This document shows, one piece after another, positions 52,672 to 63,530 of a stretch of DNA of 64,000 bases; position 1 is the stretch's first letter, and each line of letters starts with the position of its first letter. The stretch lies in assembly GCF_000803315.1 (NCBI RefSeq), contig NZ_JRMH01000001.1, positions 3,844,001 to 3,908,000 on the forward strand. Reading direction: 5' to 3'. Origin of the DNA: Pectobacterium actinidiae (GTDB lineage: Bacteria > Pseudomonadota > Gammaproteobacteria > Enterobacterales > Enterobacteriaceae). The position numbers and the translations under genes are program-made. The notes below the pieces were generated by a model. That model was given only the letters and a program-made list of their open reading frames with translations, searched no databases and was not told the DNA's origin.

Positions 52672-55035
52672 ATGAAAAAAAGTTTCCCAACTCTGCTGGC
52701 CACTCTGGTTTGGTCGGCGCTTTACAGTCAGCACGCGCTGGCCGATCTCGCTGAACAGTGCATGCTGGGTGTACCTACGTACAACAGACCACTGGTAACA
52801 GGCGATCCTAATCAGCTGCCGGTCAATATTCAGGCTGACAAAACCGAAGCCAGCTATCCCGACAACGCCAAATTCATCGGCAATGTTAACATCCAGCAGG
52901 GCAACAGCGTCATGACCGCCGAGCAGGTGGAACTGAACCAGTTGAATCCGGCAACGCAGGGTAGCGCGCCAACGCGTACCATTACTGCGACGGGAAATGT
53001 CCACTACGACGACAATCAGGTTATCCTGAAAGGCCCTAAAGCCTGGGCCAACCTGAACACCAAAGATACCGACGTCTATGAAGGCGACTATCAGATGGTG
53101 GGCCGTCAAGGGCGTGGTTCCGCCGACAAAATGAAAATGCGTGACAGCAATCGCTACACCATTCTGGAAAACGGCTCTTTCACTTCCTGTCTGCCGGGAG
53201 ATAATAGCTGGAGTGTCGTCGGTTCGGAAGTGATTCAAGACAGAGAAGAGCAGGTTGCTGAAATCTGGAACGCACGTTTCAAGATTGCTGGCGTACCTGT
53301 GTTCTATAGCCCGTATTTACAGCTTCCTATCGGCGATAAACGACGCTCTGGTTTCCTGATTCCCAATGCGAAATACGGTAGCAGCAAAGGCTTCGAACTG
53401 CTGACGCCCTATTACTGGAATATCGCCCCTAATTTTGACGCTACGATCACACCGCATCTGCAAACTAAACGTGGTATGCAGTGGCAGAACGAATTCCGCT
53501 ACCTGACCACACCGGGTCTGGGTGTCATTCAGTTCGACTGGTTACCCAGCGACAATGAATACGCCAAAATCTCCCCACAAGATAGCAACGACAACCGTTG
53601 GCTGTTCCACTGGGGTCACAACGGCGTGATGGATCAGGTATGGCGTTTTAACGCGGACTACACAAAAGTCAGCGACGACCGCTACTTTACCGATCTCGAT
53701 TCGCATTACGGTTCAACCACCGATGGTTACGTCGCGCAAAAACTCAGCGCAGGCTATGCGAATCAAAACTGGGACACCACGCTGTCCAGCAAGCAATTCC
53801 AGGTCTTTTCCAATGCAACCAGCCGCGATGTCTACCGCGCTGAGCCGCAGCTCGATATCAATTATTACCAAAATGATATCGGCCCACTTGATATGCACCT
53901 TTATGGTCAGGCGGTAAAATTTACCAACGTCAACGACAACCGACCGGAAGCGACTCGTCTGCACGTTGAGCCAACGCTGAATCTCCCGCTGGCAAACCGC
54001 TGGGCTAGTCTGAATACCGAAGCCAAGCTGTTAGCGACGCACTATCAACAGGAAAATCTGGATCGCTATCGTGCCGATCCTACCGTCAACGACGTCAATA
54101 AAAACGCACTTCAGAGTTCCGTTAACCGCGTCATGCCGCAATATAAAGTCGATGGCAAAATGGTCTTTGAACGCGAAATGGATTGGTCGCAGGCCTATAC
54201 CCAGACGCTGGAACCTCGCGCGCAATATCTGTACGTGCCTTATCGCGATCAAAGCAGCATCCATACCTATGACTCCACGCTGATGCAGACCGATTATTCC
54301 GGCCTGTTCCGCGATCGCAGCTACAGCGGGCTGGATCGTATCGCGTCCGCGAACCAGATTGCGACCGGTGTCACCACGCGTATTTATGATGATGCGTTGG
54401 TTGAACGTTTTAACGCTTCTATTGGTCAAATCTATTACTTCGATCGCCCACGTACTGGCGACCGCAATACGTCACTCGATAAAAGTGATAATAACGGCAG
54501 TCAGGTGTGGGCCACAGATTCATTCCTGAAAATCGATGACAGGTGGGGCATTCGCGGGGGTCTCCAGTATGACAATCGTCTGAACGAAGTCGCGCTGGGC
54601 GACGCCGTGTTAGAATACCGTCGCGATGCGGAACGTCTGGTGCAGTTAAACTACCGCTACGCTAGCCCTGAATATATTCGCGACATGCTGCCGAACGTGA
54701 CCAATCAGGGGTCTCAGCAAGGTATCTCGCAGGTCGGTGTCACCGCGAGCTGGCCGATTGTCGAACGTTGGGCAGTAGTTGGGGCTTATTATTACGATAC
54801 TAAGGCCAATCAGCCCGCAAACCAGCTGATTGGGTTACAGTACAATACCTGCTGTTGGGCCGTGAGCGTCGGTTATGAACGTAAAATTACCGACTGGAAC
54901 AGCACCAGCCGCAGCAGCGAATACGACAACAAAGTGTCGTTTAATATCGAATTACGTGGTTTAAGCAGCAATTACAGTCTGGGTTCCGAAAAAATGCTGC
55001 GTTCAGGTATTTTGCCTTACCAGCGCGCATTCTGA
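52672..55035 (+). CDS. lptD: LPS-assembly outer membrane protein LptD
   Basis: Beta-barrel that, with LptE, inserts lipopolysaccharide into the outer leaflet. The 787-residue protein has a signal peptide ending ALA, an N-terminal jellyroll (OstA) domain ([17 protein letters not shown]), then the barrel. The four cysteines needed for disulfide maturation are present at 30, 173, 727 and 728. The frame opens at 52636, but ATG 52672 ([20 protein letters not shown]) gives a proper signal peptide. It heads the block lptD-surA-pdxA-rsmA-apaG-apaH. Confidence 0.97.
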   Translation: MKKSFPTLLATLVWSALYSQHALADLAEQCMLGVPTYNRPLVTGDPNQLPVNIQADKTEASYPDNAKFIGNVNIQQGNSVMTAEQVELNQLNPATQGSAPTRTITATGNVHYDDNQVILKGPKAWANLNTKDTDVYEGDYQMVGRQGRGSADKMKMRDSNRYTILENGSFTSCLPGDNSWSVVGSEVIQDREEQVAEIWNARFKIAGVPVFYSPYLQLPIGDKRRSGFLIPNAKYGSSKGFELLTPYYWNIAPNFDATITPHLQTKRGMQWQNEFRYLTTPGLGVIQFDWLPSDNEYAKISPQDSNDNRWLFHWGHNGVMDQVWRFNADYTKVSDDRYFTDLDSHYGSTTDGYVAQKLSAGYANQNWDTTLSSKQFQVFSNATSRDVYRAEPQLDINYYQNDIGPLDMHLYGQAVKFTNVNDNRPEATRLHVEPTLNLPLANRWASLNTEAKLLATHYQQENLDRYRADPTVNDVNKNALQSSVNRVMPQYKVDGKMVFEREMDWSQAYTQTLEPRAQYLYVPYRDQSSIHTYDSTLMQTDYSGLFRDRSYSGLDRIASANQIATGVTTRIYDDALVERFNASIGQIYYFDRPRTGDRNTSLDKSDNNGSQVWATDSFLKIDDRWGIRGGLQYDNRLNEVALGDAVLEYRRDAERLVQLNYRYASPEYIRDMLPNVTNQGSQQGISQVGVTASWPIVERWAVVGAYYYDTKANQPANQLIGLQYNTCCWAVSVGYERKITDWNSTSRSSEYDNKVSFNIELRGLSSNYSLGSEKMLRSGILPYQRAF

Positions 55036-55123
55036 TGTCATCCAGAGTGTGGTAGCAAACAGGCTGTATCACTGAAACGTTGGAACTTTTAACCCGCCTT
55101 GCGGATGAAATAATGGGAAAGGT

Positions 55124-56419
55124 ATGAAGAACTGGAGAACGCTTATTCTCGGATTGGCACTGAGTGCCTCTACCGCGTTCGCAGCACCACAGGTGGTTGA
55201 TAAAGTCGCAGCAGTGGTCGACAACAGCGTCGTGTTGGAAAGTGATGTAAACAGTCTTTTGCAGTCGGTAAAACTGAACGCCCAGCAGGCCGGGCAACAG
55301 TTGCCAGATGACGCCACGCTGCGTCATCAGATTACTGACCGCCTGATCATGGATAACATCATCCTGCAAATGGCGCAGAAGATGGGTATTCAGGTGACGG
55401 ATGAGCAGTTGGATCAGGCGATTAGCAATATTGCCGCTCAGAACCGGATGTCTTTGGATCAGCTAAAAAGCCAGTTGGCTTATGAAGGTCTGAATTACAA
55501 CACCTACCGTAACCAGATTCGTAAAGAGATGCTGATTTCGGAAGTGCGTAACAACGAAGTCCGCCGTCGCATTACCGTCCTGCCGCAGGAAGTCGATACG
55601 CTGGCTAAGCAGATCGCCAACCAGACCGGTGAAAATGATGAGCTGAACCTGAGCCACATTCTGATCCCATTGCCAGAAAACCCCACTCAGCAGCAGGTTG
55701 ATGAGGCGGAAAATCTGGCAACGTCGCTGGTGAAGCAAATCAGCGAAGGGGCGGATTTCGGTAAGCTGGCTATCACTTATTCGGCCGACTCTCAGGCGCT
55801 GAAAGGCGGCCAGATGGGCTGGGGAAAACTGCAAGAGATCCCAACGCTGTTTGCTGAACGCTTAACGCAGGCGCAGAAAGGTCAGGTCGTTGGCCCAATC
55901 CGTTCTGGTGTGGGCTTCCACATTCTGAAAGTGAACGATATTCGCGGCGGTAACAAAAGCGTATCGGTAACTGAAACGCACGCTCGTCATATTCTGATCA
56001 AACCCTCTGTCGTCATGACGGACAGCCAGGCGCAAGCTAAGCTGGCCGAAGTCGCACAGCAGATCAAAAATGGCAGCACCGATTTCGCCGCACAAGCCAA
56101 ACTGCTCTCTCAGGATCCGGGTTCCGCGAATCAGGGCGGCGACCTCGGCTGGGCTTCTCCGGATATGTACGATCCCGCCTTCCGTGATGCGCTGTTGAAA
56201 CTGAAGAAAGGCGAAATCAGCCAGCCTGTTCATTCCTCTTTTGGCTGGCACCTGATTCAGTTACTGGACACCCGTCAGGTGGACAAAACCGACGCGGCGC
56301 AAAAAGAGCAGGCGTATCGTATGATCTTTAATCGTAAGTTCGCGGAAGAAGCGCAAACCTGGATGCAGGAGCAGCGTGCAGCGGCTTATGTCAAAGTGAT
56401 TAATGGTGCCACTAACTAA
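55124..56419 (+). CDS. surA: Periplasmic chaperone and peptidyl-prolyl isomerase SurA
   Basis: Chaperone for outer membrane proteins, including LptD. The 431-residue protein has a signal peptide ([20 protein letters not shown], then APQVVDKV), an N-terminal chaperone domain, two parvulin domains ([16 protein letters not shown] and [14 protein letters not shown] mark their starts, at about 173 and 284) and a short C-terminal helix. It follows lptD by 88 bases with AAAGGT before the ATG. Confidence 0.97.
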   Translation: MKNWRTLILGLALSASTAFAAPQVVDKVAAVVDNSVVLESDVNSLLQSVKLNAQQAGQQLPDDATLRHQITDRLIMDNIILQMAQKMGIQVTDEQLDQAISNIAAQNRMSLDQLKSQLAYEGLNYNTYRNQIRKEMLISEVRNNEVRRRITVLPQEVDTLAKQIANQTGENDELNLSHILIPLPENPTQQQVDEAENLATSLVKQISEGADFGKLAITYSADSQALKGGQMGWGKLQEIPTLFAERLTQAQKGQVVGPIRSGVGFHILKVNDIRGGNKSVSVTETHARHILIKPSVVMTDSQAQAKLAEVAQQIKNGSTDFAAQAKLLSQDPGSANQGGDLGWASPDMYDPAFRDALLKLKKGEISQPVHSSFGWHLIQLLDTRQVDKTDAAQKEQAYRMIFNRKFAEEAQTWMQEQRAAAYVKVINGATN

Positions 56420-57420
56420 TGCAGACTGAGAGCAATACGCCACGCGTTGTGATCACCCCCGGCGAACCCGCCGGGATTGGCCCCGATCTGGTGATTGCTC
56501 TGGCTCAGCAGGCCTGGCCTGTAGAGCTCGTGATTTGTGCGGATCCTGACCTGTTACTCAGTCGCGCATTGCAGCTGTCTATGCCACTGACGCTGCGTGA
56601 CTATCAACCCGGTCAGCCCGCACAGCCACAACTGGCAGGTAGCCTGACCATTCTGCCTATCACCGCACCGGCAACCATCATTCCAGGTGACTTGGCTGTC
56701 GCTAACAGCGCTTATGTTGTTGAGACACTGGCGCGGGCGTGTGATGGCTGCCTGAACGGCGAATTTGCCGCGCTGATTACTGGCCCGGTGCATAAAGGCA
56801 TTATCAACGATGCCGGTGTCCCATTCAGCGGACACACTGAATTTTTTGCCGATCGCAGCCGCTGTAAGCGTGTCGTCATGATGCTGGCGACGGAAGAGTT
56901 ACGTGTCGCTTTAGCGACCACGCATCTGCCGCTTGCAGCCGTTTCTGCGGCGATTACCCGCCAGAGCCTGCATGAAATCATCACGATTTTGCACCATGAT
57001 TTGCAGACCAAATTCGGCATCGCTCAACCGCAGATTTATGTCTGTGGGCTGAATCCCCATGCCGGTGAAGGCGGCCATATGGGTCGTGAAGAGCTGGATG
57101 TCATTAATCCTGCACTGGACGAGCTACGGCAGCAGGGCATTACACTGGTTGGGCCGTTGCCTGCCGACACGCTTTTTCAGCCTAAGTATCTGCAACACGC
57201 TGACGCCGTTTTGGCGATGTACCACGATCAAGGGCTCCCGGTTCTGAAATATCAGGGCTTCGGGCGCGCCGTTAATATCACGCTGGGGTTACCTTTTATT
57301 CGTACGTCGGTCGATCACGGTACAGCGCTTGAGCTGGCCGCGACGGGTAACGCCGACCCCGGCAGCTTCATCACGGCATTAAATCTTGCCATTAAAATGA
57401 TAAAACACAGTAATGAATAA
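56419..57420 (+). CDS. pdxA: 4-hydroxythreonine-4-phosphate dehydrogenase
   Basis: NAD-dependent enzyme of pyridoxal phosphate synthesis. The 333-residue protein has [17 protein letters not shown] at the start, the metal-binding His in [32 protein letters not shown], and [15 protein letters not shown] with [16 protein letters not shown] at the end. Its ATG overlaps the surA TAA by one base (TAATG), so it is coupled to surA. Confidence 0.97.
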   Translation: MQTESNTPRVVITPGEPAGIGPDLVIALAQQAWPVELVICADPDLLLSRALQLSMPLTLRDYQPGQPAQPQLAGSLTILPITAPATIIPGDLAVANSAYVVETLARACDGCLNGEFAALITGPVHKGIINDAGVPFSGHTEFFADRSRCKRVVMMLATEELRVALATTHLPLAAVSAAITRQSLHEIITILHHDLQTKFGIAQPQIYVCGLNPHAGEGGHMGREELDVINPALDELRQQGITLVGPLPADTLFQPKYLQHADAVLAMYHDQGLPVLKYQGFGRAVNITLGLPFIRTSVDHGTALELAATGNADPGSFITALNLAIKMIKHSNE

Positions 57421-58231
57421 TCGCGTACACCAAGGTCACTTCGCCCGTAAACGTTTTGGGCAAAACTTTTTAAACGATCACTTCGTGATCGATAGCATTG
57501 TTTCGGCGATTCATCCTCAGCCAGGTCAAGCGATCGTCGAGATCGGCCCTGGCCTCGGTGCACTTACCGCACCCGTTGGCGATCGAATGGATCGTTTTAC
57601 CGTTATTGAGTTGGATAGAGATCTGGCAGCACGGTTGGAAAAACACCCAACGCTGAAAGACAAGCTGACCATTATTCAGCAAGATGCCATGACGATCGAT
57701 TTCGCCGCGCTCGCTGAACAGGCTGGGCAACCGCTGCGTGTTTTCGGCAACCTGCCGTATAATATTTCCACACCGCTGATGTTCCATTTGTTCACCTATA
57801 CTCAATCTATCCGCGACATGCATTTTATGTTGCAGAAAGAAGTGGTTAACCGCTTGGTGGCAGGGCCGAACAGTAAAGCTTTCGGACGCCTGAGCGTCAT
57901 GGCACAGTATTATTGTCAGGTGATTCCGGTGCTTGAAGTACCGCCGGAGGCCTTCAAGCCCGCACCTAAAGTTGATTCCGCCGTAGTGCGACTCGTGCCT
58001 CATGCCGAGATCCCCTACCCGGTCAGTGATATTCGCGTGCTGAGCCGCATCACCACGGAAGCGTTTAACCAGCGCCGTAAGACATTGCGTAACAGCCTAG
58101 GCAACCTGTTCACCCCAGACGTTCTCACGGCCTTGGGGATCGATGTCACCAGCCGCGCAGAGAATGTGACGGTTGAGCAATATTGCCGACTGGCGAACTG
58201 GCTAAGCGAGCATCCTGCAAAACAGGAATAA
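57413..58231 (+). CDS. rsmA: 16S rRNA dimethyladenosine transferase RsmA (KsgA)
   Basis: Dimethylates A1518 and A1519 at the 3' end of 16S rRNA late in small-subunit assembly. The 272-residue protein has [18 protein letters not shown], the SAM site [13 protein letters not shown], the acidic residue in VIELDRDLA, and the catalytic motif NLPYNIST near residue 113. Its ATG lies inside the end of pdxA (8-base overlap), the classic pdxA-ksgA arrangement. Confidence 0.97.
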   Translation: MNNRVHQGHFARKRFGQNFLNDHFVIDSIVSAIHPQPGQAIVEIGPGLGALTAPVGDRMDRFTVIELDRDLAARLEKHPTLKDKLTIIQQDAMTIDFAALAEQAGQPLRVFGNLPYNISTPLMFHLFTYTQSIRDMHFMLQKEVVNRLVAGPNSKAFGRLSVMAQYYCQVIPVLEVPPEAFKPAPKVDSAVVRLVPHAEIPYPVSDIRVLSRITTEAFNQRRKTLRNSLGNLFTPDVLTALGIDVTSRAENVTVEQYCRLANWLSEHPAKQE

Positions 58232-58243
58232 CTGGAGTTCATC

Positions 58244-58621
58244 ATGATTAATGCGCCCCGTGTTTGTGTACAGGTTCAGAGCTTCTACGTGGAATCACAA
58301 TCGGAGCCTGATGAAGAGCGTTTCGTGTTTGCTTACACGATTACGGTTCGCAATCTGGGGCGTCATGAAGTCCAGCTTTTGGGACGGTATTGGCTGATCA
58401 CCAACGGTAACGGTCGCCAGACTGAAGTTCAGGGTGAAGGCGTCGTCGGCGAACAGCCGATTATCCAGCCCGGTAGCGAATTCCAATATACCAGCGGTGC
58501 CGTCATAGAAACGCCTCTCGGCACGATGGAAGGCCACTACCATATGCTTGACCATCAGGGTAAAGCGTTTCAGGTTTCAATCCCCGTTTTCCGTCTGGCA
58601 ATTCCTTCACTGATACATTAA
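58244..58621 (+). CDS. apaG: ApaG (DUF525) protein
   Basis: A small fibronectin-like beta-sandwich protein of unclear role, always near apaH in enterobacteria. The 125-residue product contains [20 protein letters not shown], the conserved [16 protein letters not shown] block, [21 protein letters not shown] and [16 protein letters not shown] site lies before the ATG. It follows rsmA by 12 bases. Confidence 0.95.
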   Translation: MINAPRVCVQVQSFYVESQSEPDEERFVFAYTITVRNLGRHEVQLLGRYWLITNGNGRQTEVQGEGVVGEQPIIQPGSEFQYTSGAVIETPLGTMEGHYHMLDHQGKAFQVSIPVFRLAIPSLIH

Positions 58622-58623
58622 TT

Positions 58624-59481
58624 ATGTCTACCTATTTAGTTGGCGATGTTCACGGTTGTTTAGTTGAGCTCAACGCGCTATTGGCGCAAGTTTCCTTTAA
58701 TCCTGAGCAAGACACACTCTGGTTAACGGGCGATTTAGTCGCACGTGGGGCGGATTCACTTCATGTTTTGCGCTTTGTTCGCTCCCTGGGATCTTCTGTC
58801 CGCATGGTGCTTGGCAACCACGATCTGCACCTGCTGGCGGTTTATGCTGGCATCAGCCGCAATAAGCCGAAAGATCGGCTCAATGAACTCCTCACCGCTC
58901 CCGATGCAGACGAGCTCATCAACTGGTTACGCCGCCAGCCGATCTTGCAGGTTGATGACGATCTAAAGCTGGTGATGGCGCACGCGGGCATCACGCCGCA
59001 GTGGGATCTCCCGACGGCACTTATGTGCGCCCGCGAAGTCGAATCGATCCTGAGCAGCGATAGCTACCCACTTTTCCTCGATGCCATGTATGGCGATATG
59101 CCGAACCACTGGAGTCCAGAGCTTAGCGGTCTGGCTCGTCTACGCTTTAGCACCAACGTCTTTACCCGCATGCGCTACTGCTTCTCTGGCGGGCAGTTGG
59201 ATATGCTCTGCAAAGAGCCGCCGAGTCAGGCACCTTCTCTGCTAAAACCGTGGTTTGAGCTGCCAAGCCAGGTTGCCGGGGAATACGCTATTGCATTCGG
59301 CCACTGGGCATCGCTGGAAGGGAAAGGCACGCCAGAAAACATTTACGCGCTGGATACCGGGTGCTGTTGGGGGGGCGAACTGACGATGCTGCGTTGGGAC
59401 GATAAGCGCTATTTTACGCAACCGTCACTCTCATCACAGACTGAATTATCTGGTGATATCGCGCCCTTATCGGGTGAGTAA
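58624..59481 (+). CDS. apaH: Symmetrical diadenosine tetraphosphatase ApaH
   Basis: Calcineurin-like metallophosphatase that splits Ap4A into two ADP and also removes Np4 caps from RNA in E. coli. The 285-residue protein has the metal-binding motifs GDVHGC (residue 7), GDLVARG, GNHD near residue 63, and MAHAGI near residue 120, plus [10 protein letters not shown] and [10 protein letters not shown]. Two bases separate it from apaG. No clear terminator follows. Confidence 0.97.
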   Translation: MSTYLVGDVHGCLVELNALLAQVSFNPEQDTLWLTGDLVARGADSLHVLRFVRSLGSSVRMVLGNHDLHLLAVYAGISRNKPKDRLNELLTAPDADELINWLRRQPILQVDDDLKLVMAHAGITPQWDLPTALMCAREVESILSSDSYPLFLDAMYGDMPNHWSPELSGLARLRFSTNVFTRMRYCFSGGQLDMLCKEPPSQAPSLLKPWFELPSQVAGEYAIAFGHWASLEGKGTPENIYALDTGCCWGGELTMLRWDDKRYFTQPSLSSQTELSGDIAPLSGE

Positions 59482-59867
59482 AGGCTCGAAAGTATTCACT
59501 CTAGCGCCAGCCGTGCCAGCGTCATAGAAAGGGGAAGATCGTCCCAGACTGAACCTTTTTGGATGAGGGCACGGCCAACGCCTCGGTGGGAATTGACCAG
59601 ATGCCACCACCAAGAAACCCAGCCAGACCAACGGCTTCTACGCCGCCTGACGGTAATTCACGGCGGCGTGGATCGCTTAAACGGTCAGTATTCAGATTGC
59701 TGCTTCTATTCACCATGCGTACTGTCTCCTACCTAGTAAACACAGCGGCTTAACGACATCTCAATTTAACGACGCAAGCCGCGACTCGTTTTTTTATACT
59801 AGCGGTGGCAGATGACGGAAATGTGACCATTCGCGCGACGAAATCGAGAGATAGCCCCTCACTGTGG
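59482..59867. other. Intergenic region between apaH and the DMT transporter gene
   Basis: 386 bases. The only candidate gene is the 64-codon frame at 59522-59716. TTAACGAC occurs twice, at 59750 and 59766. No strong terminator for apaH was found, only short GC-rich imperfect stems near 59500-59530. Confidence 0.5.
59522..59716 (-). CDS. Possible small protein of unknown function (64 residues)
   Basis: I do not recognise it. The N-terminal 25 residues are polar and Arg/Asp/Ser-rich (MVNRSSNLNTDRLSDPRRRE), and the C-terminal part is Gly- and hydrophobic-rich (VGLAGFLGGGIWSIP), ending in GTIFPFL. A GGAGA ribosome site lies nine bases before the ATG. The leader-like polar start and hydrophobic end recall precursor peptides, but no processing or transport genes are nearby, so that is only a thought. 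A plus-strand frame over the same bases is weaker. Confidence 0.35.
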   Translation of the reverse strand: MVNRSSNLNTDRLSDPRRRELPSGGVEAVGLAGFLGGGIWSIPTEALAVPSSKKVQSGTIFPFL

Positions 59868-60383
59868 TTACTGATTGCTTTCAACGGCGGGTTTTGTCAG
59901 CGGTGGCGAAACCGCAGAGCATTGCACCACCAGCATCCCAAGGACAATTAACGCGACTCCTGCTATTCGCCCCAACGTCGCAGGCTTCACCGCCAATCCC
60001 ATCAAACCAAAATGATCGATAATCAGTGATGCCACAACCTGACCCGCAATCACGCAGACAATAAAACCTGAAGCACCAAGCTTTGGCGTCAGCAATAACG
60101 CGGCGGTGATATAAGCGACCCCCGCCACCCCACCCAGCCAGATCCACCACGATCCTTGCAAAGCAGACCCCATTGCCGGTGCCGGTATCCGAGCGGCAAA
60201 TAGGATCGGTAACAGCACACAGATACTGACCAGCAGAGAGACCAGCGTTGCCCAAAGCGGGTGACCTAACGAACGCCCCAGCGCCGCATTACTGGCAGCC
60301 TGAAAAGGCACAATACTTCCTGCAAGCACCGCAATACCCAGCGGCAGCAGCAATGAGAGAGAAAAAGAAGAGAACGACGACAT
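59868..60383 (-). CDS. DMT family transporter (YdcZ/DUF606 type)
   Basis: A small drug/metabolite-type membrane transporter of unknown substrate. The 171-residue protein has five membrane segments and the family features IVPFQAASNAALGR near residue 24, WWIWLGGVAGVAYI, LGASGFIVCVIAGQVVASLIIDHFG and IAGVALIVLGMLVV. It is divergent from a LysR regulator across 111 bases, which suggests direct control by it. Confidence 0.85.
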   Translation of the reverse strand: MSSFSSFSLSLLLPLGIAVLAGSIVPFQAASNAALGRSLGHPLWATLVSLLVSICVLLPILFAARIPAPAMGSALQGSWWIWLGGVAGVAYITAALLLTPKLGASGFIVCVIAGQVVASLIIDHFGLMGLAVKPATLGRIAGVALIVLGMLVVQCSAVSPPLTKPAVESNQ

Positions 60384-60494
60384 GGATCCCCCTGGTTAAC
60401 AATATAACGTTCGCAACATGATTGAGATGTTCCAATACTTATACATCCATTAGACTGATGGAAATTCGTAATTTATACGGAAGGTATTCATTGA

Positions 60495-61400
60495 ATGGAT
60501 GATTTGCGTCGTATCGATATGAATCTGCTGTTAACGCTTCACGCACTGTTGACGGAAAAACACGTCACACGAGCAGCACTGCGCCTGCACCGCAGCCAGC
60601 CTGCGGTCAGCCATTCACTATCACAGCTACGCCAGATTTTTAACGATCCGCTGTTAGTTCGGCGTGAGGCAGGCCTGACGCTAACGACCCGCGCTCAGGT
60701 GCTACTCAGTCCGCTGGAACAGGCGCTTGATCAGCTGAACGAGCTTATCCAGGCACCACAGTTCGATCCGCGCCATAGCACGCGGCATTTCCGGTTAGCG
60801 CTCTCCGATTACGGTACGAATGCCGTCTTGCCAACGCTCATGCGGCATTTACGCACACAGGCACCCGGCATTTCGCTGGCCGTCAGCCATGCTGGCCGTG
60901 AAATGATGCTGGCACAATTGATGGATGGAGAAATCGACTTAGGCCTCGGTGTATTTCCTGAACGTCCGCCTGAAGTACACGCCGAGCGTCTGTTTGAAGA
61001 ACAGTTCGCCTGTCTGGCAGACCGTGCCACGCTGCCGGAAAACGGTACGCTGTCATTTGAGGCATGGCTGGAACGGCCACATATTCTGGTCACAATGCAT
61101 CCTGATTCAGCCAATGAAGTGGACAGCGCACTGGCTGCAACCGGTCAATCGCGCAATGTCGTGCTGACCCTGCCCCACTGGCATGCCGCCATCAATCTCA
61201 TTGCCGGCACTGACCTGATTTTGACCGCCGCACGGCGTAGCATGGCACGTATCACCACGCCAGATTTGCACATTTTTCCGCCTCCGTTCACGATATCCGA
61301 CTTTGCATTCCAGCAAGTATGGCATACGCGACGCGAGAGCGATCCTGCTCATCGCTGGCTGAGAAAAGCCATTTGTGAAAGCTGTCAGACGGGGAAGTAA
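60495..61400 (+). CDS. LysR family transcriptional regulator
   Basis: A 301-residue LysR protein with the N-terminal winged helix (MNLLLTLHALLTEKHVTRAA, RSQPAVSHSLSQLRQIFNDPL) and the effector-binding domain from about residue 95 (FRLALSDYGTNAVLPTL). It has no close named match that I can recall; the start RRIDMNLL.. resembles the NodD/SyrM-type branch. It likely acts on the divergent DMT transporter gene. AAGGTATTCATTG precedes the start. Confidence 0.9.
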   Translation: MDDLRRIDMNLLLTLHALLTEKHVTRAALRLHRSQPAVSHSLSQLRQIFNDPLLVRREAGLTLTTRAQVLLSPLEQALDQLNELIQAPQFDPRHSTRHFRLALSDYGTNAVLPTLMRHLRTQAPGISLAVSHAGREMMLAQLMDGEIDLGLGVFPERPPEVHAERLFEEQFACLADRATLPENGTLSFEAWLERPHILVTMHPDSANEVDSALAATGQSRNVVLTLPHWHAAINLIAGTDLILTAARRSMARITTPDLHIFPPPFTISDFAFQQVWHTRRESDPAHRWLRKAICESCQTGK

Positions 61401-61420
61401 CCATCGGGACAGGACAGAAA

Positions 61421-61447
61421 AGAAAAAACCCGCAACAAGGCGGGTTT
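61421..61447 (-). terminator. Rho-independent terminator of folA
   Basis: Stem AAACCCGC (61426-61433) with GCGGGTTT (61440-61447), 6-base loop, with TTTTTTCT following on the minus strand. It lies between the convergent LysR gene and folA, 46 bases after the folA stop. Confidence 0.88.
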
Positions 61448-61493
61448 AGCTTTCATCGTATTACCGACAGAATGTTATCGCAGGAAAGCGCGC

Positions 61494-61976
61494 TTAGCGA
61501 CGTTCCAGAATTTCGAAGCAGTAACTGTGTGAGTTACGCTCGTCAGCATCATGGAACTCGCTGAAAACAGACTGCCATTCATCCGGCTCATAGTCAGGGA
61601 AATGCGTGTCGCCTTCCACTTCGGCATCAATGTGCGTCAGATAGAGGCGGTTAGCCTGCGCAAGAGTTTGCTGATAGATGCTGCCGCCACCAATCACCAT
61701 CACTTCCTCAACCTCGCCCGCCGCCGCCAGCGCAGCATCCAGCGAAGAGACCCAGGTCACACGATCGTCATCACCGGGATGATTGCTGACGACAATGTTC
61801 AGTCGGCCGGGCAGCGGCTGACCAATAGAACGGAAAGTATTACGCCCCATAATAATCGGCTTATTAAGCGTATTACGCTTAAACCATGCCAGATCGGCTG
61901 GCAAATGCCACGGCATCGCGTTTTCCATACCAATCACGCGATCCACTGCCAGTGCAGCAATCAAACTAATAACCAT
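61494..61976 (-). CDS. folA: Dihydrofolate reductase
   Basis: NADPH-dependent reduction of dihydrofolate; target of trimethoprim. The 160-residue protein has [20 protein letters not shown] with the Met20-type loop, [18 protein letters not shown] carrying the catalytic Asp, [25 protein letters not shown] and DTHFPDYE. The length matches chromosomal enterobacterial FolA, not the plasmid-borne types. It is a single-gene unit with its own terminator. Confidence 0.97.
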   Translation of the reverse strand: MVISLIAALAVDRVIGMENAMPWHLPADLAWFKRNTLNKPIIMGRNTFRSIGQPLPGRLNIVVSNHPGDDDRVTWVSSLDAALAAAGEVEEVMVIGGGSIYQQTLAQANRLYLTHIDAEVEGDTHFPDYEPDEWQSVFSEFHDADERNSHSYCFEILERR

Positions 61977-62074
61977 GGTGAAAAAACCCTGTAGGTCAGA
62001 AAATTGCTGACACTATACGGAAAGCCCTTTCGCTCGTCGATATAGATACAAGACCGAAACGTAATATAAGAGTT

Positions 62075-62545
62075 TTATACTCCCGGCCGTTTGCGGTAGA
62101 GCCAGATCCCCGGTAAAGACAGGCCGATAGAGAGCGCACCGACGATAAAGCTGGCCTTCAGGAAATTGGTTATCATGACGCTCATCAGCGCTTCGCTGTA
62201 GCCAAGATGCGAAATTTCCACCACCGAAATCATCGCCGTGTAGGCAGAAATACCGGGAAACATCGGGATTACGGCCGCGACGGTGAAAACTTTCGGATGC
62301 GCCAGCAGCCAGCGTGACCAACGAATACCGATGATGCCGATCAGGATCGCCGCCAGAAACGACGCCCATTCGATATTCATGCCGAAATGTATCGCCAGAA
62401 ACCGTACCCCATGCCCGACGCCGCCTAGCAGCGCGCAGTAAGGCAGCACTTTCAGCGGCACATTGAAGACCATCGCAAACCCCAACGCAGGAACCGCCGC
62501 CAGCACCATATCCTGCAACAGTGCCCACAGTAAACTTAAGCCCAT
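62075..62545 (-). CDS. yjjB: Threonine/serine exporter family protein YjjB
   Basis: C-terminal-half-like partner of a split ThrE family exporter; with YjjP it has been linked to succinate export in E. coli. The protein has about five membrane segments and the motifs [41 protein letters not shown] and [20 protein letters not shown] at 62560 is in frame within yjjP, but GGGGG eight bases before the ATG at 62545 favours 156 residues. It overlaps the yjjP end by 10 bases. Confidence 0.9.
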   Translation of the reverse strand: MGLSLLWALLQDMVLAAVPALGFAMVFNVPLKVLPYCALLGGVGHGVRFLAIHFGMNIEWASFLAAILIGIIGIRWSRWLLAHPKVFTVAAVIPMFPGISAYTAMISVVEISHLGYSEALMSVMITNFLKASFIVGALSIGLSLPGIWLYRKRPGV

Positions 62546-63375
62546 CCGCGTAACCCCCACAGCGACATCGCCATCACAACGCCAATACAGGTTGCCAGCG
62601 TCAGTAAACTCGCGACCGTCCAGCGTGCCAAACCGGTATTTACATGCCCTTTAAACATATCTGCCACGGCATTAATCAACGGAAAGCCGGGAACCAGCAG
62701 CAGCACACTGGCCGCCATCGCGACCGTCGAGGTTTGAGAAAAAGCAGGTAAACGCATCAGCAGCCCGGATGCCGACGTCGCCACAAACGCCGTAATACAG
62801 AAGTTGATCAACGGATTCAGATGTCGTGCCGTAAAGACCTGTCGGACATACATCGCCAGGCCGCTGGCAATCAGCGTGACGATAAACGCATCCCACCCAC
62901 CGCCGTTCAAACGGCTGAAGCAACCGCAGGACAGCGCCACAACGGACACCATCAGCCAACGCGGATAGCGCAGCGGTTTGATATTTCCCAGACGCTTTTC
63001 TACGCCCGCCACATCCAGCAGTTTATGCTCGGCCATGATGACCGCATGCTGAACTTCAATGACGACGTGCATATTAATGCCGCGGTCCACATTCTTCCGC
63101 GTCGACGTCAGGCAATGCCCCTGCATGATGGTAGTCAGGACAATTGAATTTGCCGAGATTGAACTCTCAACGCTATCAGCACCGAGCGCTATACCCAGCC
63201 GTGACGATAGCTGTTCTACCACCATACTCTCTGCACCATGCTGTAACAGCAGCAGCGCGCACTGGATACACAGTCGGGTTATTTCCCGCTGCTGCGGCGC
63301 TTCCCCCATCGGTTTCGCGCTGCTTGATGGTTTTTCACTACTTAAAGGTTCACGGCTCTCACATTCACTGACCAT
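62536..63375 (-). CDS. yjjP: Threonine/serine exporter family protein YjjP
   Basis: N-terminal-half-like partner of YjjB. The 279-residue protein has a soluble N-terminal part with [39 protein letters not shown] and [15 protein letters not shown], then about five membrane segments including [20 protein letters not shown]. The match to E. coli YjjP is close. The first 22 residues (to KP, before [10 protein letters not shown]) are extra relative to E. coli, so translation could start at 63309, but GAGA lies eight bases before the ATG at 63375. Confidence 0.92.
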   Translation of the reverse strand: MVSECESREPLSSEKPSSSAKPMGEAPQQREITRLCIQCALLLLQHGAESMVVEQLSSRLGIALGADSVESSISANSIVLTTIMQGHCLTSTRKNVDRGINMHVVIEVQHAVIMAEHKLLDVAGVEKRLGNIKPLRYPRWLMVSVVALSCGCFSRLNGGGWDAFIVTLIASGLAMYVRQVFTARHLNPLINFCITAFVATSASGLLMRLPAFSQTSTVAMAASVLLLVPGFPLINAVADMFKGHVNTGLARWTVASLLTLATCIGVVMAMSLWGLRGWA

Positions 63376-63530
63376 GTTGTTATCTCAACCCGCCCCTGAA
63401 ATTAACCACAAAAAATGAAAGGGTAATTGTTAACATATTGCCGCCGAATAACCAATAAGTGTGATGCGAATTCATTATTCTGGCGCTATCATTTTAACCG
63501 CTCTTACTCTTTTCACTGTCTGGAATGACC

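Noticed and set aside
62013..62528. Minus-strand open frame of 171 codons overlapping yjjB in another frame
   Set aside because: yjjB in the other frame has clear homology and membrane pattern; this frame gives a Gly/Arg-rich nonsense product.
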